Source: Asticcacaulis sp. UBA2476 (GTDB taxonomy: Bacteria > Pseudomonadota > Alphaproteobacteria > Caulobacterales > Caulobacteraceae). Taken from it: a stretch of DNA of 54,955 nt. Positions 45,029 to 53,539 of this stretch are shown here, piece by piece. A program made the translations under genes and the position numbers. Under the pieces are notes generated by a model, which was given only the letters and a program-made list of their open reading frames with translations, was not told the origin of the DNA and did no database searches. Within the stretch, counting starts at the first letter, position 1. Each line of letters starts with the position of its first letter. The stretch is taken from positions 1 to 54,955 of the forward strand of contig DDPE01000095.1 of NCBI GenBank assembly GCA_002342035.1. Reading direction: 5' to 3'.

Positions 45029-45786
45029 ATAACTTCGCCACCGCGTAAAATCAGCGTGCTGTCGGGCGTAACCACCGTCCAAGCTTCGTCGTGGGTTAAG
45101 GGTTGGGTGGCGATAACGATGACCTTATCGTCGGGCGTGGTCTCAGCCGCGAAATCAACCCGCACATCCTCATCGATCAGGGTCGCCGTGCCAAACGGCG
45201 CTTGACGTTTGATATAGCACAGCTTTTTTGAACAGGACGCATACAGTGAGCGCCCATCGGTCAGCAGAGCATTGAAGACGCCAAGGCCGCGTAATTGCGC
45301 GAACAGGTCTGAGATTTCCCGATCCAGAACCTTGGGCGGCGGGCATTCCGGGAAGGTCTTGACCAGATAATCCATGACAAAACAAAAGGCATGTTCGGAA
45401 TCGGTTGTGCCTATGGGCCGGAAAAAACTTAAAGGGAGTTCCTTGACGCCTTTAAGCTGGCCATTGTGGGCAAAGGTCCAGGCCCGTCCCCACAGTTCGC
45501 GGGTAAAGGGATGGGTATTTTCCAGCGCCACCCGCCCGCGGTTAGCCTTACGGACATGGGCGATGACCATGCGGCTCTTGATCGGATAGTTCTTAACCAG
45601 TGCGGCCAGTTCTGACTGGGCCGACGGGTTGGGGTCATGAAAGCTGCGGCAGCCTTTGTTCTCATAAAAACTGATGCCCCAGCCGTCCTTGTGCGGGCCG
45701 GTCTCACCGCCGCGTTTGGCCAGGGCGGCAAAGCTAAAGCGGATATCGGTCGGCACATTGGCATTCATGCCCAGAAGTTCGCACAT
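45025..45786 (-). CDS. Class II glutamine amidotransferase (GATase type 2, YafJ-like)
   Basis: The 253-residue protein starts MCELLGM, in which C2 is the N-terminal nucleophile after Met removal. DGWGISFYE, VIAHVRKANRG and THPFTREL, then WTFAHNGQLKG complete the Gln-binding and oxyanion elements. It has only the glutaminase domain, as in YafJ and EgtC-type proteins, so the synthase partner, if any, is unknown. It lies 13 bases downstream of pheA on the same strand. Confidence 0.93.
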   Translation of the reverse strand: MCELLGMNANVPTDIRFSFAALAKRGGETGPHKDGWGISFYENKGCRSFHDPNPSAQSELAALVKNYPIKSRMVIAHVRKANRGRVALENTHPFTRELWGRAWTFAHNGQLKGVKELPLSFFRPIGTTDSEHAFCFVMDYLVKTFPECPPPKVLDREISDLFAQLRGLGVFNALLTDGRSLYASCSKKLCYIKRQAPFGTATLIDEDVRVDFAAETTPDDKVIVIATQPLTHDEAWTVVTPDSTLILRGGEVI

Positions 45787-45799
45787 GGTTTAAGTCCTG

Positions 45800-46645
45800 C
45801 TACTTTCTGCGGAACTCATCCTGCGGATAGACGCCCAAAATCTCGACATCGGTCGCAAAGAATTTCAGTTCTTCCATAGCCAGTTGCAGGGCGCGGTCAG
45901 AGGGGCGCGCTTCGACATCGGCATAGAAAAACGTCACCGAGAACGATCCGTTTTCCGAATAGCTCTCTAACTTGGTCATGTTGACGCTGTTGGTGGCAAA
46001 TCCGCCCAGAGCCTTATAGAGCGCTGCCGGAATGGAGCGCACCCGGAACACAAAGGTGGTGACGCAAGGGATTTCGGGGGCCGGATCGACCACGCTCTGC
46101 TCACCCGTCAGCACCAGAAAGCGCGTCGTGTTATGGCGCGCGTCCTCCAGGTTGGGGCGGATGATCTCAAGGCCGTAAAGCTCTGCCGCCACTTCCGGGG
46201 CAATCGCCGCCCGGTCCATGGCGCCACTGTCTTTTAGCGCGCGGGCCGACCCTGCCGTATCGTGAAACACTTCCGGCAGGATGTTTAGTGCGCGTAACGA
46301 ATTACGACACTGCATCAGGGCCATAGGGTGCGAAAACGCGACCTTAATGTCGGAAAGCTTCGCCCCCTTATTGACCATCAGGTTCATCTCGATCGGCAAA
46401 AAGCGCTCACCGATGATCTTCAATCCCGAATGGGGCAGCAGGTGATGGACATCCGCCACGCGCCCCGCCAGCGAGTTTTCGACCGGGATCATGCCAAGGT
46501 CACACTGACCGCTGCGCACCGCCGCGAACGCTTCCTCAAAAGTCGGATGGGCTACCGCTTCGGCACCGGGAAACCAGCGCTTTATGGCCTGATGGCTAAA
46601 GGCGCCGGGTTCGCCCTGAAAGGCGATGCGTTGAGGATTTGACAT
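45800..46645 (-). CDS. pheA: Prephenate dehydratase
   Basis: The enzyme converts prephenate to phenylpyruvate in phenylalanine synthesis. The 281-residue protein (ATG at 46645, one base after the kdsB stop) has the PDT domain with FQGEPGAFSH, GMIPVENSLAGRV and the catalytic NTTRFLVL, followed by a C-terminal ACT domain (TTFVFRVRSIPAALYKALGGFATNSVNMTKLES) for Phe feedback. There is no chorismate mutase domain, so it is monofunctional. Likely operon kdsB-pheA-amidotransferase. Confidence 0.95.
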   Translation of the reverse strand: MSNPQRIAFQGEPGAFSHQAIKRWFPGAEAVAHPTFEEAFAAVRSGQCDLGMIPVENSLAGRVADVHHLLPHSGLKIIGERFLPIEMNLMVNKGAKLSDIKVAFSHPMALMQCRNSLRALNILPEVFHDTAGSARALKDSGAMDRAAIAPEVAAELYGLEIIRPNLEDARHNTTRFLVLTGEQSVVDPAPEIPCVTTFVFRVRSIPAALYKALGGFATNSVNMTKLESYSENGSFSVTFFYADVEARPSDRALQLAMEELKFFATDVEILGVYPQDEFRRK

Positions 46646-46646
46646 A

Positions 46647-47372
46647 TCAGAGTCCGTGAGAATTGGCATAGGCAATGGCGGCATCAAGGTCTGCCGGATT
46701 ATCGACCGACAGGGGCGCGTCCTCTACCACCAGCGCATAGATATTCATATCCATTTCGAGGGCGCGCAGTTGCTCAAGCTTTTCAAGCGTCTCCAGCGGT
46801 GACGGCGGGGCCGCGGTAAAAGCCTCTAACGCCGCCCGCCGGTAGCCATAGATGCCGATATGCCGCCAGATGGGCGCGTCACCAAACAGGGTCGAACGGG
46901 TGAAGTATAATGCTTTGCCGGAGGTCGTCAGCACCGCCTTGACCACATCTTTATTGCTGCGGTCGGCGGGGGAATGTTCGGCGGCTACAAGAGTGGCGAT
47001 ATCTGCCTTGGGCTGATCGTTTAACAGGGCCACGGTGCGGCTGATGACCTCCGGGTCAACAAACGGCATATCGCCTTGAAGGTTGATTACGATGTCATGG
47101 ACACCCTGCGGATCGACGGCTTTAAGTGCGGCCATGATTCGGTCAGACCCCGACGGCAGGGCCGGATCGGTCAGCACAGCTTCTCCGCCGTGGGCCCTTA
47201 TCGCATCGACGATCGGCTGATCCCCGGCGGCCACCACCACGCGCACATCGCGGGCTTTCTGCGCCTGCTTCATCACCCGCACGATCATGGGCAGGCCCGC
47301 AATATCGGCCAGAGGCTTATCCGGCAGGCGCGTAGCGGCCATTCGGGCGGGGATAATAACCAGTGATGTCAC
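46647..47372 (-). CDS. kdsB: CMP-KDO synthetase (3-deoxy-manno-octulosonate cytidylyltransferase)
   Basis: KdsB activates KDO for lipid A inner core synthesis. From the GTG with GGAGG nine bases upstream, the protein has 241 residues and starts TSLVIIPARMAATRLPDKPL, the nucleotide-binding N-terminus. PSGSDRIMAAL, VINLQGDMPFVDP and the RHIGIYGYR segment are typical. An ATG 19 codons upstream (47429) is open but adds non-family sequence. Heads the kdsB-pheA unit. Confidence 0.95.
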   Translation of the reverse strand: MTSLVIIPARMAATRLPDKPLADIAGLPMIVRVMKQAQKARDVRVVVAAGDQPIVDAIRAHGGEAVLTDPALPSGSDRIMAALKAVDPQGVHDIVINLQGDMPFVDPEVISRTVALLNDQPKADIATLVAAEHSPADRSNKDVVKAVLTTSGKALYFTRSTLFGDAPIWRHIGIYGYRRAALEAFTAAPPSPLETLEKLEQLRALEMDMNIYALVVEDAPLSVDNPADLDAAIAYANSHGL

Positions 47373-47593
47373 CTTGCAAAAACCTCCGGAGTGCGACGAT
47401 TTGACACAGCTAAGGGCCTTTTTCGGCAAAAAGCCGCAAACGCGCCTTGCGTCTTTTGCGGTAGCGTGTCAGACAGCCAGAGGCAAGCCAAATGCAATAA
47501 TATGTGCCAATGGCGGAGGAACGTAGCTTTAAGGAATCATCCGATAAAGCTATGGTTGCCACAATGATAAACATATGAGGACGTTTGGGCCCC

Positions 47594-48277
47594 ATGAGCG
47601 GTGATCTTAAACTGAATATGATAATGGGTGCGGGCCTTGCGGCGGCACTGGCCATTATGGGTGTACGTATCGGCGCAGACGCGCTTTACCACACCGAAGC
47701 CCCCGAAAAGCCCGGTTATCTGATCGAAGTGGCCGAGGTCGCCGAAGGTGGCGAAGCGGCGGGTCCTGAAATCCTGCCCGACTGGGGCACGGTTCTGGCG
47801 ACCGCCGATTTGGCCGCCGGTGAAGCCCAGTTCAAGAAATGTATGTCCTGCCACCAGGTCACGGATGCCAATGGAACTGGCCCCGGTCTGAATGCCATTG
47901 TCGGTCGTCCGACCGCGGCCCATGCCGGGTTTGCCTATTCCGACGCCATGAAAGCCCATGCTGGCCCGGCGCCGAACTGGACCTATGATGAGCTTTATCA
48001 CTTCCTCGGCGCACCGGGTAAGTGGGTCAAGGGCACCAAGATGGCCTTTGCTGGCATCAAAAAGCCCGAAGACCGCGTCAACCTGATCGCCTGGCTTAAG
48101 ACTCATGGCTCGGCCGGTTATGCGGTGCCTGCGCCCGATCCGGCCCGCCAACCGGGAGCCGCGACCACCGCTGCGGCTCCGGCTGAAGGCGCACCGGCAA
48201 CGGCTCCGGCTGCCCCTGAAGCTGCCGCGGCGCAAACGCCCGCCGCTACGGCTCCGACGGCAACACCCGCAGCTTAA
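47594..48277 (+). CDS. Membrane-anchored c-type cytochrome
   Basis: The 227-residue protein has an N-terminal uncleaved membrane helix (about residues 8-26), a haem-binding KCMSCHQ site, and a C-terminal Met ligand in KGTKMAF; the domain is of the class I cytochrome c552/CycM type that carries electrons between the bc1 complex and oxidases. The last 50 residues are Ala/Pro-rich and probably disordered. No oxidase genes are nearby. A strong terminator follows. Confidence 0.93.
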   Translation: MSGDLKLNMIMGAGLAAALAIMGVRIGADALYHTEAPEKPGYLIEVAEVAEGGEAAGPEILPDWGTVLATADLAAGEAQFKKCMSCHQVTDANGTGPGLNAIVGRPTAAHAGFAYSDAMKAHAGPAPNWTYDELYHFLGAPGKWVKGTKMAFAGIKKPEDRVNLIAWLKTHGSAGYAVPAPDPARQPGAATTAAAPAEGAPATAPAAPEAAAAQTPAATAPTATPAA

Positions 48278-48290
48278 AAATTAAACCATT

Positions 48291-48325
48291 AAAAAAGCCC
48301 TGCGAATTTAATCGCAGGGCTTTTT
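48291..48325 (+). terminator. Rho-independent terminator of the cytochrome gene
   Basis: GCCCTGCGA-ATTTAA-TCGCAGGGC with flanking A6 and T5 runs; usable on both strands and hence also for the convergent NlpC/P60 gene. Confidence 0.9.
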
Positions 48326-48346
48326 CGTGTCTGTTGTGCATCCCGC

Positions 48347-49213
48347 TTAAGGGCGGCGGAAAACCGTTGGCAAGCCGTTGCCGCTGGCCTCAATACGCAC
48401 TACCGCGTCTTTCAGCGGTTCAATGGCTGTTTTCATATGAAAGGCATTGGCGTGGATGAGGGTATCCGCATCACGCATGATCGCGACATGGCCTTTCCAG
48501 AACACCAGATCACCGCGTTCAAGCCCGCCGAAATCAGGGCCAACTTCGATCACGTCGCCAAGCTCAGCCGCCTGCATATAGGTATCGCGCGGGCATGACC
48601 GGCCGGTGGCGTACAGCGCCTGCTGGACCAGTCCCGAACAATCAACCCCGATGCTTTCGCGGCCACCCCACTGATAGGGCGCATGCAAAAAGGTTTCGGC
48701 GACATCGACATAATCGCCTGCAAAGCGATCAAAGCCGCTCAGGTGCGCCGAATAGACCCAGCCCAGATCGTTGATGAACGAAAACTTGCCCTCTTCGCGC
48801 GTCACGCTGACCAGCGAATTGAGGCTTAAGATCTTCTTGATCGCGGACTTAATCGACGTATCGGCAAACACAAAGGTGCGTAAGGTCGATACGAAATGGG
48901 TCGGCAAATGCCAGTCCGACGTGAAGGCACCGGCATGGACATAACCGACATAGCCGTCGCGCATCGATTGTCCCCACACATAGTCATGCTTGCGCTCAAT
49001 GACCTTGAAACGCTCACCAAACAGGATCTGGTTCGATTGTTCGGCATGGGCCCCCGGCTCATCTGATATGGCGGCGGAGGTGACATTGCAGGTCAGAAGT
49101 TCACCGACCACATAGCGCGCCGCCGTAATGACGCCTTGCAGGGCAATCTCGGCCACACCGTCCTTATAGGGGGTGAGACGCGGGTCAAATCGGGGGTCAC
49201 GTTCATGCGCCAT
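48347..49213 (-). CDS. NlpC/P60 family cell-wall hydrolase
   Basis: The 288-residue protein (ATG at 49213; one at 49261 is also open) has an N-terminal bacterial SH3-like region with repeats (VWGQSMRDGYVGYVHAGAF) and a C-terminal NlpC/P60 domain: GVDCSGLVQQALYATG with the catalytic Cys, GHVAIMRD with the His and a third polar residue in LIHAN. Such enzymes cut D-Glu-DAP bonds in peptidoglycan. No signal peptide is obvious, so it may process recycled muropeptides in the cytoplasm. The gene upstream on the same strand is the M17 peptidase, at 49329. Confidence 0.9.
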   Translation of the reverse strand: MAHERDPRFDPRLTPYKDGVAEIALQGVITAARYVVGELLTCNVTSAAISDEPGAHAEQSNQILFGERFKVIERKHDYVWGQSMRDGYVGYVHAGAFTSDWHLPTHFVSTLRTFVFADTSIKSAIKKILSLNSLVSVTREEGKFSFINDLGWVYSAHLSGFDRFAGDYVDVAETFLHAPYQWGGRESIGVDCSGLVQQALYATGRSCPRDTYMQAAELGDVIEVGPDFGGLERGDLVFWKGHVAIMRDADTLIHANAFHMKTAIEPLKDAVVRIEASGNGLPTVFRRP

Positions 49214-49328
49214 AAAGCGTCCAAACCTTCTGCTTAAGCTGTACTCTTCAGCCTCCACCATAGTCTAAGGATACGAAAACCCCGTTAACAGCCAGCCTTA
49301 ATTTTGTGTGATCACGTGTGGGGACGGA

Positions 49329-50747
49329 TCACAGCCCTTTGATAAGCCGGTACACCGCCCGCAAGGTATGGGCCGCCGCCCCCGCCGGATAGCCCGGCAC
49401 GCCGCGCGAGTTCCAGCCATAGATATCAAAATGCGCCCACACGCCGGTTGTGGGGGCAAAGCGTTGCAAAAACAGGGCTGCGGTTACTGATCCGGCCTGC
49501 GCCCACCCTTGCGGGTCGTTGCGAATATCAGCAATCTCGGATTCGAGCGCGTCTTTGTATCCCGCCCACAACGGCATCCGCCACAGCGGGTCATGCTCAG
49601 ACAGGCTGGCGATTTCCAGACGGCGGACGATCTCTTCGTCATCGCAGTAAAATGGCACGATTTCCGGCCCCAATGCAATCCGCGCGGCACCAGTGAGGGT
49701 CGCGAAATCGAGCGTCAGGTCAGGATTGATCTCCGCTGCCCGCGTAAGCCCATCGGCCAGCACCAGCCGCCCTTCGGCATCGGTATTGCCAACCTCAATC
49801 GTCAACCCCGCCCGTGAGGACAGCACATCACCGGGCCGGAAGGCCTCCCCGCCGATCGAGTTTTCCGCGACACATAACAATATCGACAGCTTCACCGGTA
49901 GATGGGTCGCCATGATCCAGCGCCCCAGTGCCAGAACGTGCGCGGCCCCGCCCATATCCTTTTTCATCAGGGCCATACCGGCCCCGCCCTTCATGTTCAG
50001 CCCGCCGGTGTCAAAGGTGATGCCCTTACCCACCAAGGCCACGGTCGGAAGAGGCAAACCGTTACTGCCAATGGGCGACCAGGTGATCTCTATAAAACGT
50101 GGCGCGCGGTGCGCCGGTGCGGCTCGACCAACCGCATGAATAGCCGGATAGTTTTGCGCCAACAGCTCATCGCCGGTGATGACGGTAATGGCCGCGCCAA
50201 ACTCATCAGCCACCGCACGGGCAGCGGCCTCAAGCTCGGCCGGGCCCATATCCTGCGCCGGGGTGTTGATCAGATCGCGCGCCAGATTATGCGCCGCGAC
50301 CTCATGACCCACCGCCTCAATCTGCGCCGGCGTCAGATCGGCGGTATCGAGTTTAACCTCGCTCCTCTGGTTTTTACCGCCCTCACTCTTATAGCGGTCA
50401 AAGCCGTAAACCCCCATGCCCCAGGCCGCATGGATAGCGCAGCGATCAAGGCCTGCATCGGCCTTCAGCACCCAGTTGCCCTTGGGCAGTTGCGCAGGCA
50501 AAGCGCGAAACAGCATCGGATTATAGGCCTTGCGCGCCCCAAGGCCGTACCAGGCCGTCACACCCTTGCCGTCCGGCAGCAGAATCAGCGTGCCCGCACG
50601 GGCCGTAAAGGCGCGCGCGCTGGCATAGGCGCGGGTGGCGGGTGACGCTTCGGATAACCGCGCCGCCAGTTCATCCTCAAACACCGCGATAATCTGGTGA
50701 TCGGGGGCGGATTTGCCAGAAGTGTTGGATTTAAGCGGTTTGGCCAT
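49329..50747 (-). CDS. M17 family leucyl aminopeptidase
   Basis: The 472-residue protein has the M17 C-terminal catalytic domain: GKGITFDTGGLNMKGGAGMALMKKDMGG with metal ligands, and the signature NTDAEGRL followed by VLADGLTRA. The N-terminal third is the variable domain. Family members are cytosolic leucine aminopeptidases; this shorter form is common in alphaproteobacteria as a second copy. It may act with the NlpC/P60 gene downstream, 115 bases away, in peptide recycling, though that is inference. Confidence 0.93.
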   Translation of the reverse strand: MAKPLKSNTSGKSAPDHQIIAVFEDELAARLSEASPATRAYASARAFTARAGTLILLPDGKGVTAWYGLGARKAYNPMLFRALPAQLPKGNWVLKADAGLDRCAIHAAWGMGVYGFDRYKSEGGKNQRSEVKLDTADLTPAQIEAVGHEVAAHNLARDLINTPAQDMGPAELEAAARAVADEFGAAITVITGDELLAQNYPAIHAVGRAAPAHRAPRFIEITWSPIGSNGLPLPTVALVGKGITFDTGGLNMKGGAGMALMKKDMGGAAHVLALGRWIMATHLPVKLSILLCVAENSIGGEAFRPGDVLSSRAGLTIEVGNTDAEGRLVLADGLTRAAEINPDLTLDFATLTGAARIALGPEIVPFYCDDEEIVRRLEIASLSEHDPLWRMPLWAGYKDALESEIADIRNDPQGWAQAGSVTAALFLQRFAPTTGVWAHFDIYGWNSRGVPGYPAGAAAHTLRAVYRLIKGL

Positions 50748-50857
50748 ATCGGGGCTCTCGGCATGAAGGCGTTTTTAACGGTTTTAACCCTATCTTCATC
50801 GCTGTCACTGAAATCTTAACGCCGCTGCTCTTTTTGAGTCGTTTCAGGATCTTGCGC

Positions 50858-51670
50858 ATGGCCGTTTTCAAATCCGTTGTCATCGGGGCCGCTGCCGGAT
50901 GGATAGTGATGGCCTCTGCCGCCCAAGCCTTTCCGTTTGGTCAGAAAAAAGCCGAAGTACCCGCCGCTGCCCCTTCCAACAAGGCCATGCTGCCGGTGGA
51001 TCGCAATGAGGCCCTGCGTGCCGGTCCGCTCAGCCGTTCCGCCTATTTTGCCCGTGCGTTTGAGCGCAATCCGACCGATGCTCAGGCCGGTATTGACCTG
51101 AGCCACGCCCTGCGCGCCCTCGGCCGGTTTGATGAAGCCGCCGATGTCGCCCACCGCGTTTTGTTGTTCGCGCCCAATAATCTTGAGGCCCTGACCGCCG
51201 CCGCCCGCGCCCATATCGCCAGCGGCAACGGCTTTTACGCCATTGAACCACTTGATCAGGCGCTAAAGCTAAAACCGGGTGACTGGCAAAACTGGTCGCT
51301 GATCGGGGTAGCCTACGATCAGTCCAAGCGCGGCACTGAGGCGCAGACCGCGTGGGATAAGGCGCTGAGCTTGTCACCGGAGAACCCCACCGTCCTGACC
51401 AATAAGGCCATATCGGCCGCATCGGGCGGTAAACTGGCCGAGGCCGAAGCCTTGCTGCGCCGCGCGGTCGCCCGTCCCGAAGCGACGCTGGCCATGCGGC
51501 AAAATCTGGCGCTAATCCTGGGCCTTGAAGGCAAGATGACCGAGGCTGAAGCCCTGCTGCGCCGTGATCTGCCGCCGGAGATTGCCGATGCCAATCTGGC
51601 CTGGCTGCAACACAGCCTAAGCGGCCCCGCCAACACCCGCACATGGGAAGCCCTCAAGGCCGGTAGCTAA
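50858..51670 (+). CDS. TPR-repeat protein, TadD-like
   Basis: From the ATG eight bases after AGGA, 270 residues begin with a signal sequence (MAVFKSVVIGAAAGWIVMASAAQA). Four to five TPR-like repeats follow (for instance AGIDLSHALRALGRFDEAADVAHRVLLFAPN and AWDKALSLSPENPTVLTNKA). TadD-type lipoproteins assist tight-adherence pilus assembly and look similar, but no tad genes are nearby and no lipobox is seen. So this is a periplasmic scaffold of unknown partner. Confidence 0.85.
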   Translation: MAVFKSVVIGAAAGWIVMASAAQAFPFGQKKAEVPAAAPSNKAMLPVDRNEALRAGPLSRSAYFARAFERNPTDAQAGIDLSHALRALGRFDEAADVAHRVLLFAPNNLEALTAAARAHIASGNGFYAIEPLDQALKLKPGDWQNWSLIGVAYDQSKRGTEAQTAWDKALSLSPENPTVLTNKAISAASGGKLAEAEALLRRAVARPEATLAMRQNLALILGLEGKMTEAEALLRRDLPPEIADANLAWLQHSLSGPANTRTWEALKAGS

Positions 51671-51817
51671 CCCGCAATAATTATGGTCGCCGCCCCAAAA
51701 ATCCGGATGCACGCCGCGATCAGCCGTGTTAACGAATAGCCGAATTGATCCTTGGGCTTTGTGAGTCCGCGTGATCACGGCGGATAAAAATTATCCCCAA
51801 ACCAGACCGACAAACAC

Positions 51818-51863
51818 ACACAATATGTAGATATTAACCTAGCCTTAACCACAAACTGTGGTG
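51818..51863 (+). promoter_or_regulatory. nrdB regulatory region: two NrdR-like boxes flanking a CtrA box
   Basis: ACACAATATGTAGATA (51818) and ACCACAAACTGTGGTG (51848) resemble NrdR boxes and are 30 bases apart start to start, about three helical turns. Between them lies TTAA-CCTAGCC-TTAAC (51834-51849), a perfect CtrA consensus TTAA-N7-TTAA. Further upstream (51790) TTATCCCCA differs from the DnaA box by one base. A GANTC site (GATTC, 51895) for CcrM is close to the start codon. Confidence 0.65.
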
Positions 51864-51911
51864 ATATAGGCGACAGTTTAATCGCGTCGCTTACGATTCG
51901 GGATATAGTTC

Positions 51912-52958
51912 ATGAGCCTCATCACGTCTGCCGCTTCCTTGCCTGGCCTGCTTACCCCTTCGGCGGCCTATAAGCCGTTCCGTTATCCGTGGGCGTTCGA
52001 TTACTGGCAAAAGCAGCAGCAGGTGCACTGGCTGCCCGAAGAAGTGCCGCTGGGCGAAGACTGTAAGGATTGGGCGTCCAAGCTCAATGACAATGAGCGC
52101 AACCTGCTGACCCAGATTTTCCGTTTCTTCACCCAATCCGACATTGAGGTGCAGGACAATTACATGGAAAAATACGGTCGCGTCTTTAAACCGACCGAAA
52201 TCAAGATGATGCTGGCCGCGTTTGGTAATATGGAAACCGTCCACATCGCCGCCTATGCACTGCTGCTTGAGACCATCGGCATGCCGGAATCGGAATTTGG
52301 CGCGTTCATGCAGTATCAGGCCATGCGCGATAAGCACGATTTCATGCAGAAGTTCGGCGTCGAAACCAATGCCGATATCGCCCGCACCCTGGCTATGTTC
52401 GGCGGGTTTACCGAAGGTCTGCAATTGTTTGCGTCGTTCGCCATGCTGATGAACTTCCCGCGCTTCAATAAGATGAAGGGCATGGGCCAGATCGTGTCGT
52501 GGTCCGTGCGCGATGAAAGTCTGCACTGCGAAGGCATCATCAAGCTCTATCACGCCTTCAACAAGGAAACCGGTGCGGTCACCAAGGCTGTGGCCGATGA
52601 CATCGTCGATTGCTGTAAGAATGTGGTGATGATGGAGGATAACTTCATCGATCTGGCGTTCGAGATGGGCCCGGTCGAGGGCATGACCCCGCACGATATC
52701 AAGCAATATATCCGCTATATCGCTGACTGGCGCCTGCGTCAGTTGGAACTGCCGGAAGTCTACGGCGTCAAGGAAAATCCGCTGCCGTGGTTGCAGGTGC
52801 TTTTGTCGGGCGTTGAACACGCCAACTTCTTTGAGGCCCGCGCGACTGAGTATTCCAAGGCCGCTACCAAGGGTCAATGGACCGGCGGCGAAGGGGTGTG
52901 GGGCGCGTTTGATCAGTTGATGAAAAAACGCTCCGACGCCACGCTGGGCACGAACTAA
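51912..52958 (+). CDS. nrdB: Ribonucleotide reductase class Ia beta subunit
   Basis: NrdB carries the diferric-tyrosyl radical. The 348-residue protein has LTQIFRFFTQSDIEVQDNYMEKYG, the metal-ligand helix GNMETVHIAAYALLLETIG with the E-x-x-H ligands, and VRDESLHCEGIIKLYHAF with the second E-x-x-H ligand pair, followed by VEHANFFEARATEYSKA. nrdA is not in the window. It lies 44-60 bases after the CtrA/NrdR box region and is followed after nine bases by the PemK-like gene. Confidence 0.96.
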   Translation: MSLITSAASLPGLLTPSAAYKPFRYPWAFDYWQKQQQVHWLPEEVPLGEDCKDWASKLNDNERNLLTQIFRFFTQSDIEVQDNYMEKYGRVFKPTEIKMMLAAFGNMETVHIAAYALLLETIGMPESEFGAFMQYQAMRDKHDFMQKFGVETNADIARTLAMFGGFTEGLQLFASFAMLMNFPRFNKMKGMGQIVSWSVRDESLHCEGIIKLYHAFNKETGAVTKAVADDIVDCCKNVVMMEDNFIDLAFEMGPVEGMTPHDIKQYIRYIADWRLRQLELPEVYGVKENPLPWLQVLLSGVEHANFFEARATEYSKAATKGQWTGGEGVWGAFDQLMKKRSDATLGTN

Positions 52959-52967
52959 AAGCACTAA

Positions 52968-53381
52968 ATGCCTATAAATTTCCACCCTCGAATGGGACAA
53001 ATATTTATTTCTGATTTCTCAGATTTGAAAGAGCCTGAGATGACCAAGGTGCGTCCCGTAATTGTTATTTCTCCGAGGCTTCCTTATCGTTCAGAACTGG
53101 TAGCCGTTGTGCCAATTAGCACAACGGCACCCAAACATAATTTGCCATACTGCTATCAACTGTCAAAAAACTATCACCCTATGGAAGCTGATGACTTACC
53201 CTGCTGGGCGAAAGCGGACATGATTACTAATATCGCATACAGGCGGCTAAACGGCTTTAAGGTGGGTAGGCGAAAATGGGAAATTCCCAATTTATCACAA
53301 GATGACCTTGATGCCGTCAGAAAGGCTGTTTTGTTCGGATTAGGGTTTGGCCAGTTATTCGCTGATAGCGAAAAAACTTGA
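52968..53381 (+). CDS. PemK/MazF-family endoribonuclease-like toxin, no protein antitoxin
   Basis: The 137-residue protein has the PemK start MGQIFISDF followed by KVRPVIVIS and the late AKADMITNIAYRRL segment typical of Kid/PemK/MazF-fold RNases. AT content is higher than in nrdB. It starts nine bases after the nrdB stop with no clear ribosome site, so it may be read through from nrdB. No short protein antitoxin gene is on either side; instead its stop region contains a promoter for a small RNA. A longer N-terminus (MPINFHPR) precedes MGQ. It is likely transferred DNA. Confidence 0.85.
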   Translation: MPINFHPRMGQIFISDFSDLKEPEMTKVRPVIVISPRLPYRSELVAVVPISTTAPKHNLPYCYQLSKNYHPMEADDLPCWAKADMITNIAYRRLNGFKVGRRKWEIPNLSQDDLDAVRKAVLFGLGFGQLFADSEKT

Positions 53382-53406
53382 TTTTTGCGGACGAAGGTAC
53401 TATAAA
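53378..53406 (+). promoter_or_regulatory. Strong sigma-70-type promoter at the end of the PemK gene
   Basis: TTGATT (53378-53383) and TATAAA (53401-53406) are separated by exactly 17 bases. The -35 box overlaps the PemK stop codon TGA. The predicted start of transcription is near 53413. No other gene on this strand begins before the terminator. Confidence 0.7.
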
Positions 53407-53412
53407 CAGTAC

Positions 53413-53539
53413 GTATCCCGGTCATCGGGCTTTAAGACCTAGCTTGCTAGGCAGGTGCTTCGTTTAGCGATGACAAGCTTTGAAGTTACCTAGATATTGT
53501 CAGTCCATAGGCCCTGCGAAAGCGGGGCCTATGTTTTTT
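53413..53539 (+). ncRNA. Candidate structured small RNA downstream of the PemK-like gene
   Basis: The segment lies between a good promoter and a strong terminator, with no open reading frame of note. It contains a hairpin CCTAGC-TT-GCTAGG (53438-53451), a CCCG/CGGG hairpin (from 53417) and a competing long-range pairing GTCATCG (53421-53427) with CGATGAC (53468-53474), suggesting a pseudoknot or switchable fold of about 127 bases. PemK-fold toxins such as ToxN can be held by RNA antitoxins, which makes this an attractive partner; that role is inference. Confidence 0.55.
53506..53539 (+). terminator. Strong Rho-independent terminator of the small RNA
   Basis: CATAGGCCC and GGGCCTATG form a GC-rich stem closed by the TGC-GAAA-GCG tetraloop hairpin, followed by six T. 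It overlaps the 3' end of the small membrane protein gene on the other strand. Confidence 0.92.

Noticed and set aside
50774..50800. CtrA-like site before the TPR gene (TTAAC..TTTTAACC)
   Set aside because: Spacing between the TTAA halves is five bases and not seven, so it does not fit the CtrA consensus.
51891..53000. A 369-codon open frame on the minus strand across nrdB
   Set aside because: It is the mirror of nrdB, with His/Leu-rich low-complexity translation; nrdB on the plus strand has all ligands.
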